Source: Bradyrhizobium sp. sGM-13 (GTDB lineage: Bacteria > Pseudomonadota > Alphaproteobacteria > Rhizobiales > Xanthobacteraceae). From it: a DNA stretch of 64,000 nt. This document shows, in pieces, positions 1 through 7,898 of the stretch; within the stretch, counting starts at the first letter, position 1; each line of letters starts with the position of its first letter. The DNA is taken from assembly GCF_018398875.1 (NCBI RefSeq), contig NZ_JAGWDK010000002.1:1-64000 (forward strand), in the 5' to 3' direction. A program made the position numbers and the translations under genes. A model generated the notes under the pieces. It was not told where the DNA came from, ran no database searches, and saw nothing but the letters and a program-made list of their open reading frames with translations.

Positions 1-20
1 CTTCGCTTTCCCCACCCTAC
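1..20. repeat. Right end of a dispersed GTAGGGTGGGC...CCCACCCTAC repeat (truncated by window edge)
   Basis: The first 20 bases end in CCCACCCTAC, which is identical to the right end of the fuller copy at 38620-38710. The left part would lie outside the window. The match is short, so this is only a probable assignment. Confidence 0.3.
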
Positions 21-40
21 ATCATTGCGAGCCGGCGCCA

Positions 41-355
41 TCAGCCTACGACGACTTCGCTGATCTGGATCACCGGAGACTGGTCGGTATAGTTCGGGAT
101 GTCTGCCATGATCTCCTTGGCATGCGGCCCGAAGCCGGTCTGGAACGCCTCGATCGAGTCGCAGAAGATGTGGCACATGCCGACATAGGTGGCGGGAGCG
201 CCGGGCGCGCCGCCGGCCAGGCCCTTATCGACCGTGTAGGACTTGCAGGCGTCGCCCATGCGCGCCTTCACGAGCGGCATGTGCTTGTCGCGGTAGTAGT
301 CGTGATCGAAGCGCCCGCCGGGCGTATTGGGATACATCACGCTTACCTTGATCAT
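41..355 (-). CDS. EthD family protein (small dimeric alpha/beta-barrel)
   Basis: This 104-residue protein has the layout of the EthD family: an N-terminal beta strand (MIKVSVMYPN), then the conserved region DHDYYRDKHMPLV, and a C-terminal strand with VIQISEVVVG. EthD proteins are small ferredoxin-fold dimers. The founding member is needed for bacterial degradation of ethyl tert-butyl ether, but most homologues have no known substrate. The start is supported by a GGAGGG Shine-Dalgarno sequence about 7 bases upstream of the ATG. It is not obviously in an operon with the divergent small gene at 697. The family call is firm, but nothing here indicates the substrate. Confidence 0.85.
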   Translation of the reverse strand: MIKVSVMYPNTPGGRFDHDYYRDKHMPLVKARMGDACKSYTVDKGLAGGAPGAPATYVGMCHIFCDSIEAFQTGFGPHAKEIMADIPNYTDQSPVIQISEVVVG

Positions 356-696
356 GGACGTGCCCTCCGATTCTCGCGTTCACCGTTATTCTCCGGCAAT
401 AGTCGGAATCTGTGTCAGTTTTGCGGATCTTGCAACCGGAAGCGGCACATCTCCGCCTCATCCTGCCGCCGCCGCACGTCTGCGCGATATTCAGCGTGGG
501 CAGGCCGGCCGACCGTTTCATTTGTAGGCAAATATTCTGCTGACTTGTTGGCGAGCATATTCCGCGCGTTCACGCCATCGCGCGCTTTCAAGCACGGCTT
601 TTCAAATCGCGGTGAGAGCCGTCGCATGGCTATCCGCTTCTGCGCTGCGATACCCAATTGGATGGAGTGATTTCACGACAAAAGAGGATATCACCA
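356..696. other. Intergenic region, no gene recognised
   Basis: This stretch separates two divergent genes and must hold both promoters. The open frames here are antisense or low-quality and do not resemble proteins. The only signals I can point to are the Shine-Dalgarno sites at each end: GGAGGG for the minus-strand gene and AAAGAGGA at 681-688 for the plus-strand gene. Confidence 0.6.
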
Positions 697-945
697 ATGA
701 CCAAGTCTATCCCAACACTCGCCGCCGCGTTTCTGATGACCGCGATCGCAACGCCGGTGTTCGCGCAACCCGCGATCCAGGAGCCCGGCGCCTACTCTTT
801 CTTTTATCCCAATGCTGATGTGCTCCGCGGCCGGTCGGCATACCGGTCGTTCGATCAATCCAATGCCTATTACAACGAGGCCGCGCCCGCACCGCGAATG
901 CGGCAGAGGTCCGTCACGCCGAGGAATCAGCGGAGGGCGCAGTAG
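697..945 (+). CDS. Small secreted protein of unknown function
   Basis: This is an 82-residue protein with a clear Sec signal peptide: a short basic start (MTKSIP), a hydrophobic core (TLAAAFLMTAIATPVFA) and a likely cleavage after AQ near residue 24. The mature part is short, polar and rich in Tyr, Arg and Pro, with a basic tail. I do not recognise a family. An upstream ATG at 658 is in frame, but the start at 697 has the AAAGAGGA ribosome binding site and puts the signal peptide at the N-terminus. It is probably periplasmic. The gene stands alone. Confidence 0.6.
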   Translation: MTKSIPTLAAAFLMTAIATPVFAQPAIQEPGAYSFFYPNADVLRGRSAYRSFDQSNAYYNEAAPAPRMRQRSVTPRNQRRAQ

Positions 946-1001
946 CGTGAGCGTGCAGCCTGGATGATGCGTTGGGCCATCTGCGCTGCTTCGTTACGCA
1001 G

Positions 1002-2624
1002 CTATTTGCGCCCATCCTCCAGGATCAACGTCGCACCCTTCTCCGCGATCATCGCCGTCGGCGTGTTGGTGTTGCCCGACGTGATCGTCGGCATTACCGA
1101 CGCATCGGCGATGCGCAAGGCGGCGAGCCCAAAGAACCGCAACCGCTCGTCGACCACGGCCATCGGATCGTTAGCTGTGCCCATCTTCGCGGTGCCGACG
1201 GGATGGAAGATCGTGGTGCCGATATCGCCGGCAGCCTTTGCCAGCGATGCATCGTCGTCGCCGACAGTCGGGCCGGGCAGGTACTCCTGCGGCCGATATC
1301 GCTCCAGCCTTTTCTGCTTCATCAGCCGGCGCGTGGTGCGGATAGCATCGGCCGCGACCTGACGGTCGTCGTCGGTCGAGAGATAGTTCGGCGCGATCGA
1401 CGGCGCTTCGTCAGGTTTTGCAGAGCGGATGCGTACGGTGCCGCGCGAGGTCGGCTGCAGATTGCAGGCGCTCACGGTGATGGCGGGGAAGCGGTGCAGG
1501 GGATCGCCGAACTTGTCGAGCGACAGCGGCTGCACGTGGAACTGGATGTTGGCGCGGGCGCGGCGCGGATCTGAGCGCGTGAAGATGCCGAGCTGCGAGG
1601 GCGCCATCGTCAGCGGCCCGCGGCGGCGGAAGGCATAGTCGAGCCCCATCATCCCGCGCCGGACCAGCGACCAGTAGGTCTCGTTCAGCGTGCGGACGCC
1701 CTCGACCTTGTAGATCGCGCGTTGCTGCAGATGGTCCTGCAGATTGCGCCCCACACCCGGTCTGTCGAGCACAACATCGATGCCGAGCGGTGATAGCCAG
1801 TCGGCCGGTCCAATGCCGGAGCGGTGCAGCACCTGTGTCGAGCCGATCGATCCAGCGCACAACACGACCTCGCCTTTGGTGCGGGCCTCGATCACCTCAT
1901 TGCGCTGGACGAAGCGCACGCCGACGGCGCGGCCGTTCTCGATGATGAGCCGGTCGACCAGCACGTGCTTTTCCAGCCGCAGATTGGCGCGGTTGAGCAC
2001 CGGCTTGAGAAAACCGCGCGCGGACGACCAGCGCCGGCCGCGCTTCTGGTTGACGTGGAAATAGCTGACGCCTTCGTTGTCACCGGTGTTGAAATCCGCA
2101 ATGCGCTTGATGCCCATTTCCTCGGCGGCGTCGCCGACCGCGTCGAGAACCTCCCACGACAACCGCGGCGCCTCGATGCGCCAGCCGCCCCCAATGCCAT
2201 GATGTTCGCTTTCACCAAGGAAATGATCCTCCAGCCGCTTGAACAGCGGCTTTACGTCGTCATAGCCCCAGCCGGTGAGGCCGAGCTGGCGCCAGTGATC
2301 GTAATCGGCGGATTGGCCCCGCATCGAGATCATCGCGTTGATGGCGGAGCAGCCGCCGATCACCTTGCCGCGCGGATAGGCGAGCGACCGCCCATTGAGC
2401 CCGGGCTCCGGCTCGGTCCGAAACATCCAGTCCGAGCGGGGATTGCCGATCGCAAAGAGGTAGCCGACCGGGATGTGAAACCAGATCCAGTTGTCGTTGC
2501 CGCCGGCCTCGAGGATCAGCACGCGGTTTTTGGGATCGGCCGACAGCCGGTTGGCCATGATGCAGCCGGCGGTGCCCGCGCCCACCACGATATAATCGAA
2601 ATCGCCTTCAAGCCTTTTCGGCAT
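1002..2624 (-). CDS. GMC family FAD oxidoreductase (choline/alcohol dehydrogenase-like)
   Basis: This 540-residue flavoenzyme of the glucose-methanol-choline family opens with the FAD-binding segment YIVVGAGTAGC (residues 11-21). It also has the GMC signatures YPRGKVIGGCSAINAM near residue 83 and a conserved GSIGSTQVL segment in the middle. The C-terminal catalytic region contains FHPVGTAKMG and SGNTNTPTAMIAEK, with the expected active-site His and Asn. It should oxidise a primary alcohol or choline-like substrate and pass electrons to a quinone or oxygen. No signal peptide is visible, so it is cytoplasmic or peripheral. It is divergent from the M20 amidohydrolase at 2798. The exact substrate cannot be told from the sequence. 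Confidence 0.92.
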   Translation of the reverse strand: MPKRLEGDFDYIVVGAGTAGCIMANRLSADPKNRVLILEAGGNDNWIWFHIPVGYLFAIGNPRSDWMFRTEPEPGLNGRSLAYPRGKVIGGCSAINAMISMRGQSADYDHWRQLGLTGWGYDDVKPLFKRLEDHFLGESEHHGIGGGWRIEAPRLSWEVLDAVGDAAEEMGIKRIADFNTGDNEGVSYFHVNQKRGRRWSSARGFLKPVLNRANLRLEKHVLVDRLIIENGRAVGVRFVQRNEVIEARTKGEVVLCAGSIGSTQVLHRSGIGPADWLSPLGIDVVLDRPGVGRNLQDHLQQRAIYKVEGVRTLNETYWSLVRRGMMGLDYAFRRRGPLTMAPSQLGIFTRSDPRRARANIQFHVQPLSLDKFGDPLHRFPAITVSACNLQPTSRGTVRIRSAKPDEAPSIAPNYLSTDDDRQVAADAIRTTRRLMKQKRLERYRPQEYLPGPTVGDDDASLAKAAGDIGTTIFHPVGTAKMGTANDPMAVVDERLRFFGLAALRIADASVMPTITSGNTNTPTAMIAEKGATLILEDGRK

Positions 2625-2797
2625 GCTCAGTTTCCGCCCATCACGCGCCCCTTGTGCCTAATAGTCAGACGTGGATGGCTTGGACAAGTCCCGGCCATGA
2701 CGCCTGGGAATGGGCGGCGTCTCCAGGCTCTGTTGGGTGGACCGCCGCTTGCATGCTACAGAGGTCTAACGTTCCAACGTGAGGTTCGAGAATTCCC

Positions 2798-3970
2798 ATG
2801 CCCATCGTCAACCGCGTCGCCGATCTGCAACCCGATATCCAGGCCTGGCGCCGCGTTATCCATCAAAATCCCGAGTTGCTGTACGACGTGCACCGCACTG
2901 CAGCATTCGTGGCCGATCGGCTGCGCGAATTCGGCTGCGACGAGGTCGCCACCGGCCTTGGCCGTACCGGTGTTGTTGGCGTCATCAAGGGCAAGCAGCC
3001 TGGCAAGGGCGAGATCAAGGTGATCGGGCTTCGCGCCGACATGGACGCGCTGCCGATCGAGGAGGCGACCAACCTTCCTCATGCCTCTAGGACGCCGGGC
3101 CTGATGCACGCTTGCGGCCATGACGGCCACACCGCGATGCTTTTGGGTGCAGCGCGGTACCTCGCCGAAACCAGGAATTTCGCCGGCGATGCGGTCGTGA
3201 TTTTCCAGCCGGCCGAGGAGGGTGGCGCGGGCGCCGCCGCCATGATCCAGGACGGCCTGATGGACCGGTTCGGCATCGAGCAGGTCTACGGCATGCATAA
3301 CGGTCCGGGCATTCCGGTCGGCTCGTTCGCGATCCGCTCCGGCCCGGTGATGGCGGCAACCGACTCGGTCGACATCAAGATCGAGGGGCTCGGCGGGCAC
3401 GCCGCGCGTCCCAACAAATGCATCGATTCCGTCTTCGTCGGCTCACAGCTGATTACCGCACTGCAGTCGATCGTCTCGCGGACCATTGATCCGCTGGAGT
3501 CGGCGGTGATCTCGATCTGCGAGTTCCACGCCGGCAAGGCCCGCAACGTGATCCCGCACACCGCGGAACTCCGGGGCACCGTGCGGACGCTAACGCCGGA
3601 AGTCCGCGAGATCGTTGAGAAGCGGGTGCGCGAGGTGTGTGAAGGCGTAGCCAGGATGACCGGGGCAAAGATCGACCTCGTCTATGAGCACGGCTATCCC
3701 GTGACCAAGAACCACGCCGAGCAGACCGAGTTCGCCACGCAAGTGGCCAAGGAGGTGGCCGGTGCCCAGAACGTCCACGAGATGCCGCCGCTGATGGGCG
3801 CGGAAGATTTTTCCTACATGCTGGAGGCGCGGCCGGGCGCGTTCATCTTCTGCGGCAACGGCGACAGCGCGGGGCTTCATCACCCCGCCTACGATTTCAA
3901 CGACGAGGCGATCGTGTACGGCACCTCGTACTGGATCAAGCTGGTCGAGAACAAGCTGGCGGCGTCGTAA
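2798..3970 (+). CDS. M20 family amidohydrolase (hippurate hydrolase-like)
   Basis: This 390-residue cytoplasmic metallopeptidase belongs to the M20D group (hippuricase, IAA-amino-acid hydrolase, N-acyl-L-amino-acid amidohydrolase). The metal-binding motif HACGHDGHT lies at residues 104-112, the catalytic/metal acid pair sits in FQPAEEGG near residue 143, and the dimerisation-domain motif GLGGHAARP follows. A final metal ligand His is in GLHHPAYDFND. Such enzymes cleave an acyl or aroyl group from an amino acid. The gene is single, 173 bases from the divergent GMC gene. A strong hairpin (4023-4057) lies just downstream and probably ends transcription. Confidence 0.92.
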   Translation: MPIVNRVADLQPDIQAWRRVIHQNPELLYDVHRTAAFVADRLREFGCDEVATGLGRTGVVGVIKGKQPGKGEIKVIGLRADMDALPIEEATNLPHASRTPGLMHACGHDGHTAMLLGAARYLAETRNFAGDAVVIFQPAEEGGAGAAAMIQDGLMDRFGIEQVYGMHNGPGIPVGSFAIRSGPVMAATDSVDIKIEGLGGHAARPNKCIDSVFVGSQLITALQSIVSRTIDPLESAVISICEFHAGKARNVIPHTAELRGTVRTLTPEVREIVEKRVREVCEGVARMTGAKIDLVYEHGYPVTKNHAEQTEFATQVAKEVAGAQNVHEMPPLMGAEDFSYMLEARPGAFIFCGNGDSAGLHHPAYDFNDEAIVYGTSYWIKLVENKLAAS

Positions 3971-4022
3971 CGCGCGCGACGCCACTTCAACTTCGATCGC
4001 ACATGAAGTGCGAGAGAGCATC

Positions 4023-4057
4023 AATGAAGGCCTGTATCTCCAATACAGGCCTTCATT
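4023..4057. terminator. Perfect 15-bp inverted repeat between convergent genes
   Basis: The arms AATGAAGGCCTGTAT (4023-4037) and ATACAGGCCTTCATT (4043-4057) are exactly complementary around a 5-base loop, CTCCA. The hairpin lies between the stop of the plus-strand amidohydrolase and the stop of the minus-strand ppk2, so it is placed to act as a bidirectional terminator. There is no long T-run on either side, so it is not a textbook intrinsic terminator. Confidence 0.6.
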
Positions 4058-4133
4058 AGTTGCCGCTCAGCCGCAACTTGAAGTGCGGGGAGGGCTCTCC
4101 GCCTTCAGTATGAGGACGGTGGTCACGCGGCGC

Positions 4134-5060
4134 TCAATAGCGCTCCGGTACGTACATTTCGCGTGGAATCGGCCCGCGGCTATATTCCGGATGGCGAACC
4201 CGCGGCGGCAGTGCCACCGTTTCTAGCTTGATTTCATGGTAGGGAATTTGTTCGAGCAGATGCGCGATGCAGTTCAGCCGTGCCTTCTTCTTGTCGTCGG
4301 CTTCGACCAGCCACCAGGGAGCTTCCGGAATGTGGGTACGCTCCAGCATCGCTTCCTTGGCCTTGGTATATAGCTCCCAACGGCGGCGCGATTCCACATC
4401 CATCGGGCTGAGCTTCCACTGCTTGAGCGGATCGTGGATCCGCATCATGAAGCGCAAATGCTGCTCTTCGTCAGTGATGGAAAACCAGTACTTGATGAGG
4501 GTGATTCCGGAGCGCACGAGCATGCGCTCGAATTCCGGCACCGACCGGAAGAATTCCTCGACTTCGTCTTCAGTGCAGAAGCCCATCACCCGCTCGACGC
4601 CGGCGCGGTTGTACCAGCTGCGGTCGAACAGCACGATTTCGCCGCCGGCAGGCAAGTGCGAAACGTAACGCTGGAAGTACCATTGAGTACGCTCACGCTC
4701 ATTCGGCGCCGGCAGCGCCGCGACGCGGCAGATCCGCGGATTGAGCCTCTGGGTGATGCGCTTGATGACGCCGCCCTTGCCGGCGGAGTCGCGCCCCTCG
4801 AAAATCACCACCACCTTGAGCTGGTGGTGCTGCACCCAAGTCTGCAATTTTACCAATTCACCCTGCAGACGGAATAGTTCCTTGAAATATACGCGACGAT
4901 CGATCGTCTCTTCTGCCGTATGATCGGCAAATTCATTGGTCAGCGCATCGAGGCGATCGTCGTCGATCTCAAGTTCCAGTTCCTCATCGAAGCTGTCCAG
5001 CATTTCCTCCCGAATCGGGTCATGGATCAGCTTAGTGCCGTTCGGGGGCTTTTTGGTCAT
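4134..5060 (-). CDS. ppk2: Polyphosphate kinase 2 (PPK2)
   Basis: A 308-residue PPK2-family kinase, which moves phosphate between polyphosphate and nucleoside di- or triphosphates. The P-loop is FEGRDSAGKGG, followed by the lid region with LPAPNERERTQWYFQRY. The Walker B-like segment GEIVLFDRSWYNRAGVERVMG matches the PPK2 signature. The size and the long single domain fit the class I (one-domain) enzymes. I chose the ATG at 5060, which has GGAG 8 bases upstream. An in-frame ATG at 5135 would add 25 unconserved residues and has only a weak GACGG site. No partner gene is nearby. The role is inferred to be polyphosphate-driven GTP/ATP regeneration in stress. Confidence 0.93.
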   Translation of the reverse strand: MTKKPPNGTKLIHDPIREEMLDSFDEELELEIDDDRLDALTNEFADHTAEETIDRRVYFKELFRLQGELVKLQTWVQHHQLKVVVIFEGRDSAGKGGVIKRITQRLNPRICRVAALPAPNERERTQWYFQRYVSHLPAGGEIVLFDRSWYNRAGVERVMGFCTEDEVEEFFRSVPEFERMLVRSGITLIKYWFSITDEEQHLRFMMRIHDPLKQWKLSPMDVESRRRWELYTKAKEAMLERTHIPEAPWWLVEADDKKKARLNCIAHLLEQIPYHEIKLETVALPPRVRHPEYSRGPIPREMYVPERY

Positions 5061-5488
5061 GGCGGGCTCCGGCTGCAGAGCTGTTGGGTTCGCGTGATGT
5101 GTGAATGTCGGTGTGCTTGCCGTATCATCCGTCACTTTGCTGAAAGTAGAAGGCCGCAGTTTGGTTCCGGTCTCCCGCTATCCGTCGGGGCTTGGCACGG
5201 CAGCGTGCCGACCGCATCGATGGGCGTCAGGTTCGAGAACAAGATGTAGAGGCTCGCCGATAGCAGATCGCGGCCGGCACCATGCCAGCAGGAGATTGCG
5301 ACCGTTAATGACAGTCGGGCAATCCCGGCCGCGTACGGCCAGGGATGCGCGCTGTCCGGGCCACAGGTGGTTCAAGGAAATTCCACGATATTTTTAATCG
5401 CCCGTGTCGGAACGCCGCCTATTCCATCCGTCCTTGTCACAGGAGCGGTAGCGCGCCGGCCAGTAACTAATAGAGAAAGGCAGCGTCG
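5061..5488. other. Intergenic region between divergent ppk2 and VOC genes
   Basis: About 430 bases with no convincing gene. Short open frames on both strands have no protein-like features. The region must carry the promoters of both divergent genes. I found no clear Pho box upstream of ppk2. Confidence 0.5.
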
Positions 5489-5959
5489 ATGAAGGTCACA
5501 CAGCATCTCTGGTTCGAAAAGGACATGGAGGCCGCGATCGGCTTCTACACCTCGCTGATCCTCGGCTCGTCAGTCCAGTGGGTCTCGTCGCTGCCTGCCG
5601 AGAGCCCGAGCGGCCCGCCCGGCAGCGTCAAGATTGCGGCCTTTACCCTCGGCGACCAGCGCTACATGGCGATCGAGGCGGGGCCCCTCGACCCGTTCAA
5701 CCACAGTTTTTCGATCATGGTCGAATGCGACACGCAGGCCGAGATCGACCGCTTGTGGGACGCTCTGAGAGAGGGCGGCAAGATCGAGCAATGCGGCTGG
5801 TTGCAGGACCGCTGGGGCTTGTCCTGGCAGATCGCGCCCAAACGGCTCGGCGAATTGATGAATGATGCCGATCCCGCGAAAGCCAAGCGCGTTGCCGAGG
5901 CCATGCTGAAGATGGTCAAGTTCGATATTGCTGAACTGGAGGCCGTGGCGAGAGGCTAG
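5489..5959 (+). CDS. VOC family protein (PhnB / 3-demethylubiquinone methyltransferase-like, PF06983 type)
   Basis: This 156-residue protein of the vicinal oxygen chelate superfamily opens with VTQHLWFEKDMEAAIGFYTS, the first beta-alpha-beta unit of this fold. It ends with CGWLQDRWGLSWQIAPK, the typical closing strand of PhnB-like proteins. The name 3-demethylubiquinone methyltransferase attached to this family is historical, and the real reaction is unknown. It is cytoplasmic. GAGAAAGG about 10 bases upstream supports the start. It stands alone, followed directly by a dispersed repeat. Confidence 0.85.
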   Translation: MKVTQHLWFEKDMEAAIGFYTSLILGSSVQWVSSLPAESPSGPPGSVKIAAFTLGDQRYMAIEAGPLDPFNHSFSIMVECDTQAEIDRLWDALREGGKIEQCGWLQDRWGLSWQIAPKRLGELMNDADPAKAKRVAEAMLKMVKFDIAELEAVARG

Positions 5960-6083
5960 AACCTTTTCGGTTCTGATTGAATCGGAACCGGGCTCCAGAT
6001 TCTTGTTTGACGCGTTTTCTTGACGCGAACCGGTGTCCACCCCGGATCAAGTCCGGAGCAGGCTTTCGCTAGAAAACGCTATG
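5959..6083. repeat. Dispersed palindromic repeat with GCGTTTTCT...AGAAAACGC arms
   Basis: The stop codon of the VOC gene runs straight into a set of hairpins: GAACC-TTTTC-GGTTC (5959-5973), then GCGTTTTCT (6012-6020) pairing exactly with AGAAAACGC (6071-6079), with CCGGA-TCAAG-TCCGG inside. I recall this sequence type (GACGCGTTTTCTTGACGCGAACCGGT) as common between genes in Bradyrhizobium and relatives. The first hairpin could also serve as the terminator. The rest of the gap, 6084-6305, shows no gene. Confidence 0.65.
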
Positions 6084-6305
6084 GCAAGAGGGTCGCGCGC
6101 TGCACGGCGCCGGGGCTGGAGGTAGGGAACCGCGCAGCGCGTCGACCATGTGGGAGCATCATAGCGTGAGCAGACGTCCCACATTCCCTTGCCACATTCC
6201 CTTGAGAATGTGATTGTGTCTTCTATCAATTAATAGTTGCAAGCGGGATTGTCAATTTTTCCCGTTATATTTCAACAGAAATTGCGACTATCGGATTGGC
6301 GGAAT

Positions 6306-7673
6306 TCAGGCTGCATGTGCCGATTTTCGCAGCACGTCGGCGGCGATTTTGAGGTCCTGGACGAAGCGCCGGTATTCGCGCGCCTTGGCGTCGGCGTCCG
6401 GCAATCGCAGCAGATAGGACGGGTGCACCGTCACCAGCGCCCTGGTGCCGTCGTCGAGATCGATCGCGCGGCCGCGGTTCTTGTTGATCGGCGTAATCTT
6501 CCCGAACACGCTTTGCGCTGCGGTTGCGCCCATTGCCACCACCAGGTCGGGTTTGATCGCGGCCAGCTCGCGCTCGTACCACTGCCGGCAGGCCTTGATC
6601 TCCGGGGTGTTCGGCTTCTGGTGAAGGCGGATTTTTCCGCGCGGCACGAACTTGAAATGCTTCACCGCATTGGTGACGTAGACCGTGCGGCGGTCGATGC
6701 CGGCTTCTTCCAGCGCGCGGTCGAGCATTTGCCCCGCGGGCCCGACGAATGGCTTTCCGGCGAGGTCTTCCTTGTCGCCAGGCTGCTCGCCGACCAGCAT
6801 GATCCGCGCGGTTTGCCGGCCTTCGCCGAACACGGTCTGGGTGGCATTCTTGTAAAGATGACAGGCGCGGCAATCGGCGGCTTCTTCGCGCAGCGTCTCG
6901 AGATCATCGGCGTGTTTGCGGGGCATATCGCTTGCCTTGTCGTCGCTTGCCAGGGGGTTAATCGATGAAGCCTCCGGCAGGTTCCGCCAGTAATTCCGGG
7001 ACATCTCCTTTTGCATGGTCTGCACTTTCAGCCGGGCGGGATTGAAAATGCTGACGTAATAGCGCCACCAGGTTTCCTCCAGCCGGTCCGCGCTGGGGGC
7101 TTCGCCTCTGACGCCCGGCGTGAACGAGACGACATAGCCGTCCCAATGCGCGCAGAGATCAGGCGTCAGGATCGACCAGGGCATGTCGGCAAAACGGCGC
7201 GCGAAGAACGGGGCGGCCAGTTCGACGATGTGGTGCTCCGGCTCGAACCAGGCGACGAAGTGCGATTTCTGCTCGCGGCCTATTTCGCGGAAGCGGACAA
7301 GGACATGCATCCTGTGCTCGTCGCGGCGTACGGCCTTGGCCATCGCTGTGATCTCGGCCACGTCCGGATCGGTCGCGAGTTCAAGCAGATCGTGATGCGT
7401 TCGCAACCGCCATAGCAGGCGATAGAGCAGGGCGAAGCGCTCGGGGTTGCGGTGCAGGATCGCAATCTCCGCCATTTCGACGAATCTGGCCGGTACGTTG
7501 AAGGTGCCCTGTGGCGGCTCGAGCGGCGGCGCGGTCGGCGCGAGCAGTTCGGGCGCATCATCAGCCACGCGCCAGCTCACGTTGGACGGTTTCACGTCAT
7601 TCAGCGCCAGCGCGCGGGCTGCTTTACGCCAGCCATCGAAATCAGTTTGGCTATCTAGGATGATGTGGTGCAT
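6306..7673 (-). CDS. udgX: UdgX-family uracil-DNA glycosylase fused to an N-terminal DUF4130 domain
   Basis: A 455-residue two-domain DNA repair protein. Residues 1-249 match the DUF4130/TIGR03915 type (start MHHIILDSQTDFDGWRKAAR). From residue 250 on it is a family 4/5-like uracil-DNA glycosylase with CRAC Fe-S cysteines (268, 271), GEQPG (295-299) and HPSYLLR (from 417). The loop KIRLH (347-351) corresponds to the KRRIH loop of mycobacterial UdgX, whose His forms a covalent bond with the uracil site in DNA. The usual cysteine after VTNAVK is His339. The ATG at 7673 has GGAG 7 bases upstream and matches the usual N-terminus; a TTG at 7772 is less likely. It is divergent from the SOS-controlled imuA operon. 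The DUF4130 part is usually paired with a radical SAM protein, which is absent here. Confidence 0.9.
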   Translation of the reverse strand: MHHIILDSQTDFDGWRKAARALALNDVKPSNVSWRVADDAPELLAPTAPPLEPPQGTFNVPARFVEMAEIAILHRNPERFALLYRLLWRLRTHHDLLELATDPDVAEITAMAKAVRRDEHRMHVLVRFREIGREQKSHFVAWFEPEHHIVELAAPFFARRFADMPWSILTPDLCAHWDGYVVSFTPGVRGEAPSADRLEETWWRYYVSIFNPARLKVQTMQKEMSRNYWRNLPEASSINPLASDDKASDMPRKHADDLETLREEAADCRACHLYKNATQTVFGEGRQTARIMLVGEQPGDKEDLAGKPFVGPAGQMLDRALEEAGIDRRTVYVTNAVKHFKFVPRGKIRLHQKPNTPEIKACRQWYERELAAIKPDLVVAMGATAAQSVFGKITPINKNRGRAIDLDDGTRALVTVHPSYLLRLPDADAKAREYRRFVQDLKIAADVLRKSAHAA

Positions 7674-7786
7674 GTGCTTACTCCACACTCTCCGTCCGCA
7701 TCCCCGCGCAACGGCTTTGCCGCCGTCTGGAGGGGCCCGCGAATCCCTTTGATTCCGCTCATGAATCGCCAAAGCGTCGATCTCGA

Positions 7787-7831
7787 TTGACTCTGCCGGC
7801 GCTGTTAGCTTTATTAGAACATATCATGAAC
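7787..7831 (+). promoter_or_regulatory. imuA operon promoter with LexA (SOS) box
   Basis: GAAC-ATATCAT-GAAC at 7817-7831 reads GTTC-N7-GTTC on the other strand, the consensus LexA site of alphaproteobacteria. It lies 67 bases before the imuA ATG. A possible sigma-70 promoter, TTGACT (7787-7792), 17 bases, TTTATT (7810-7815), ends one base before the box, so LexA would cover the start of transcription. The -10 match is poor (4 of 6). The box is 143 bases from the udgX start and could also affect that gene. Confidence 0.8.
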
Positions 7832-7898
7832 AAATGAGCCAGCCGCGCGTTCACTTAGGGAAAAAGCGGCAAAGGCCAATTTTCTGAAGGAACGGCGG

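Noticed and set aside
5178..5397. Possible tRNA-like GGTTCGAG in the ppk2 upstream region
   Set aside because: No acceptor or anticodon stems could be formed around it.
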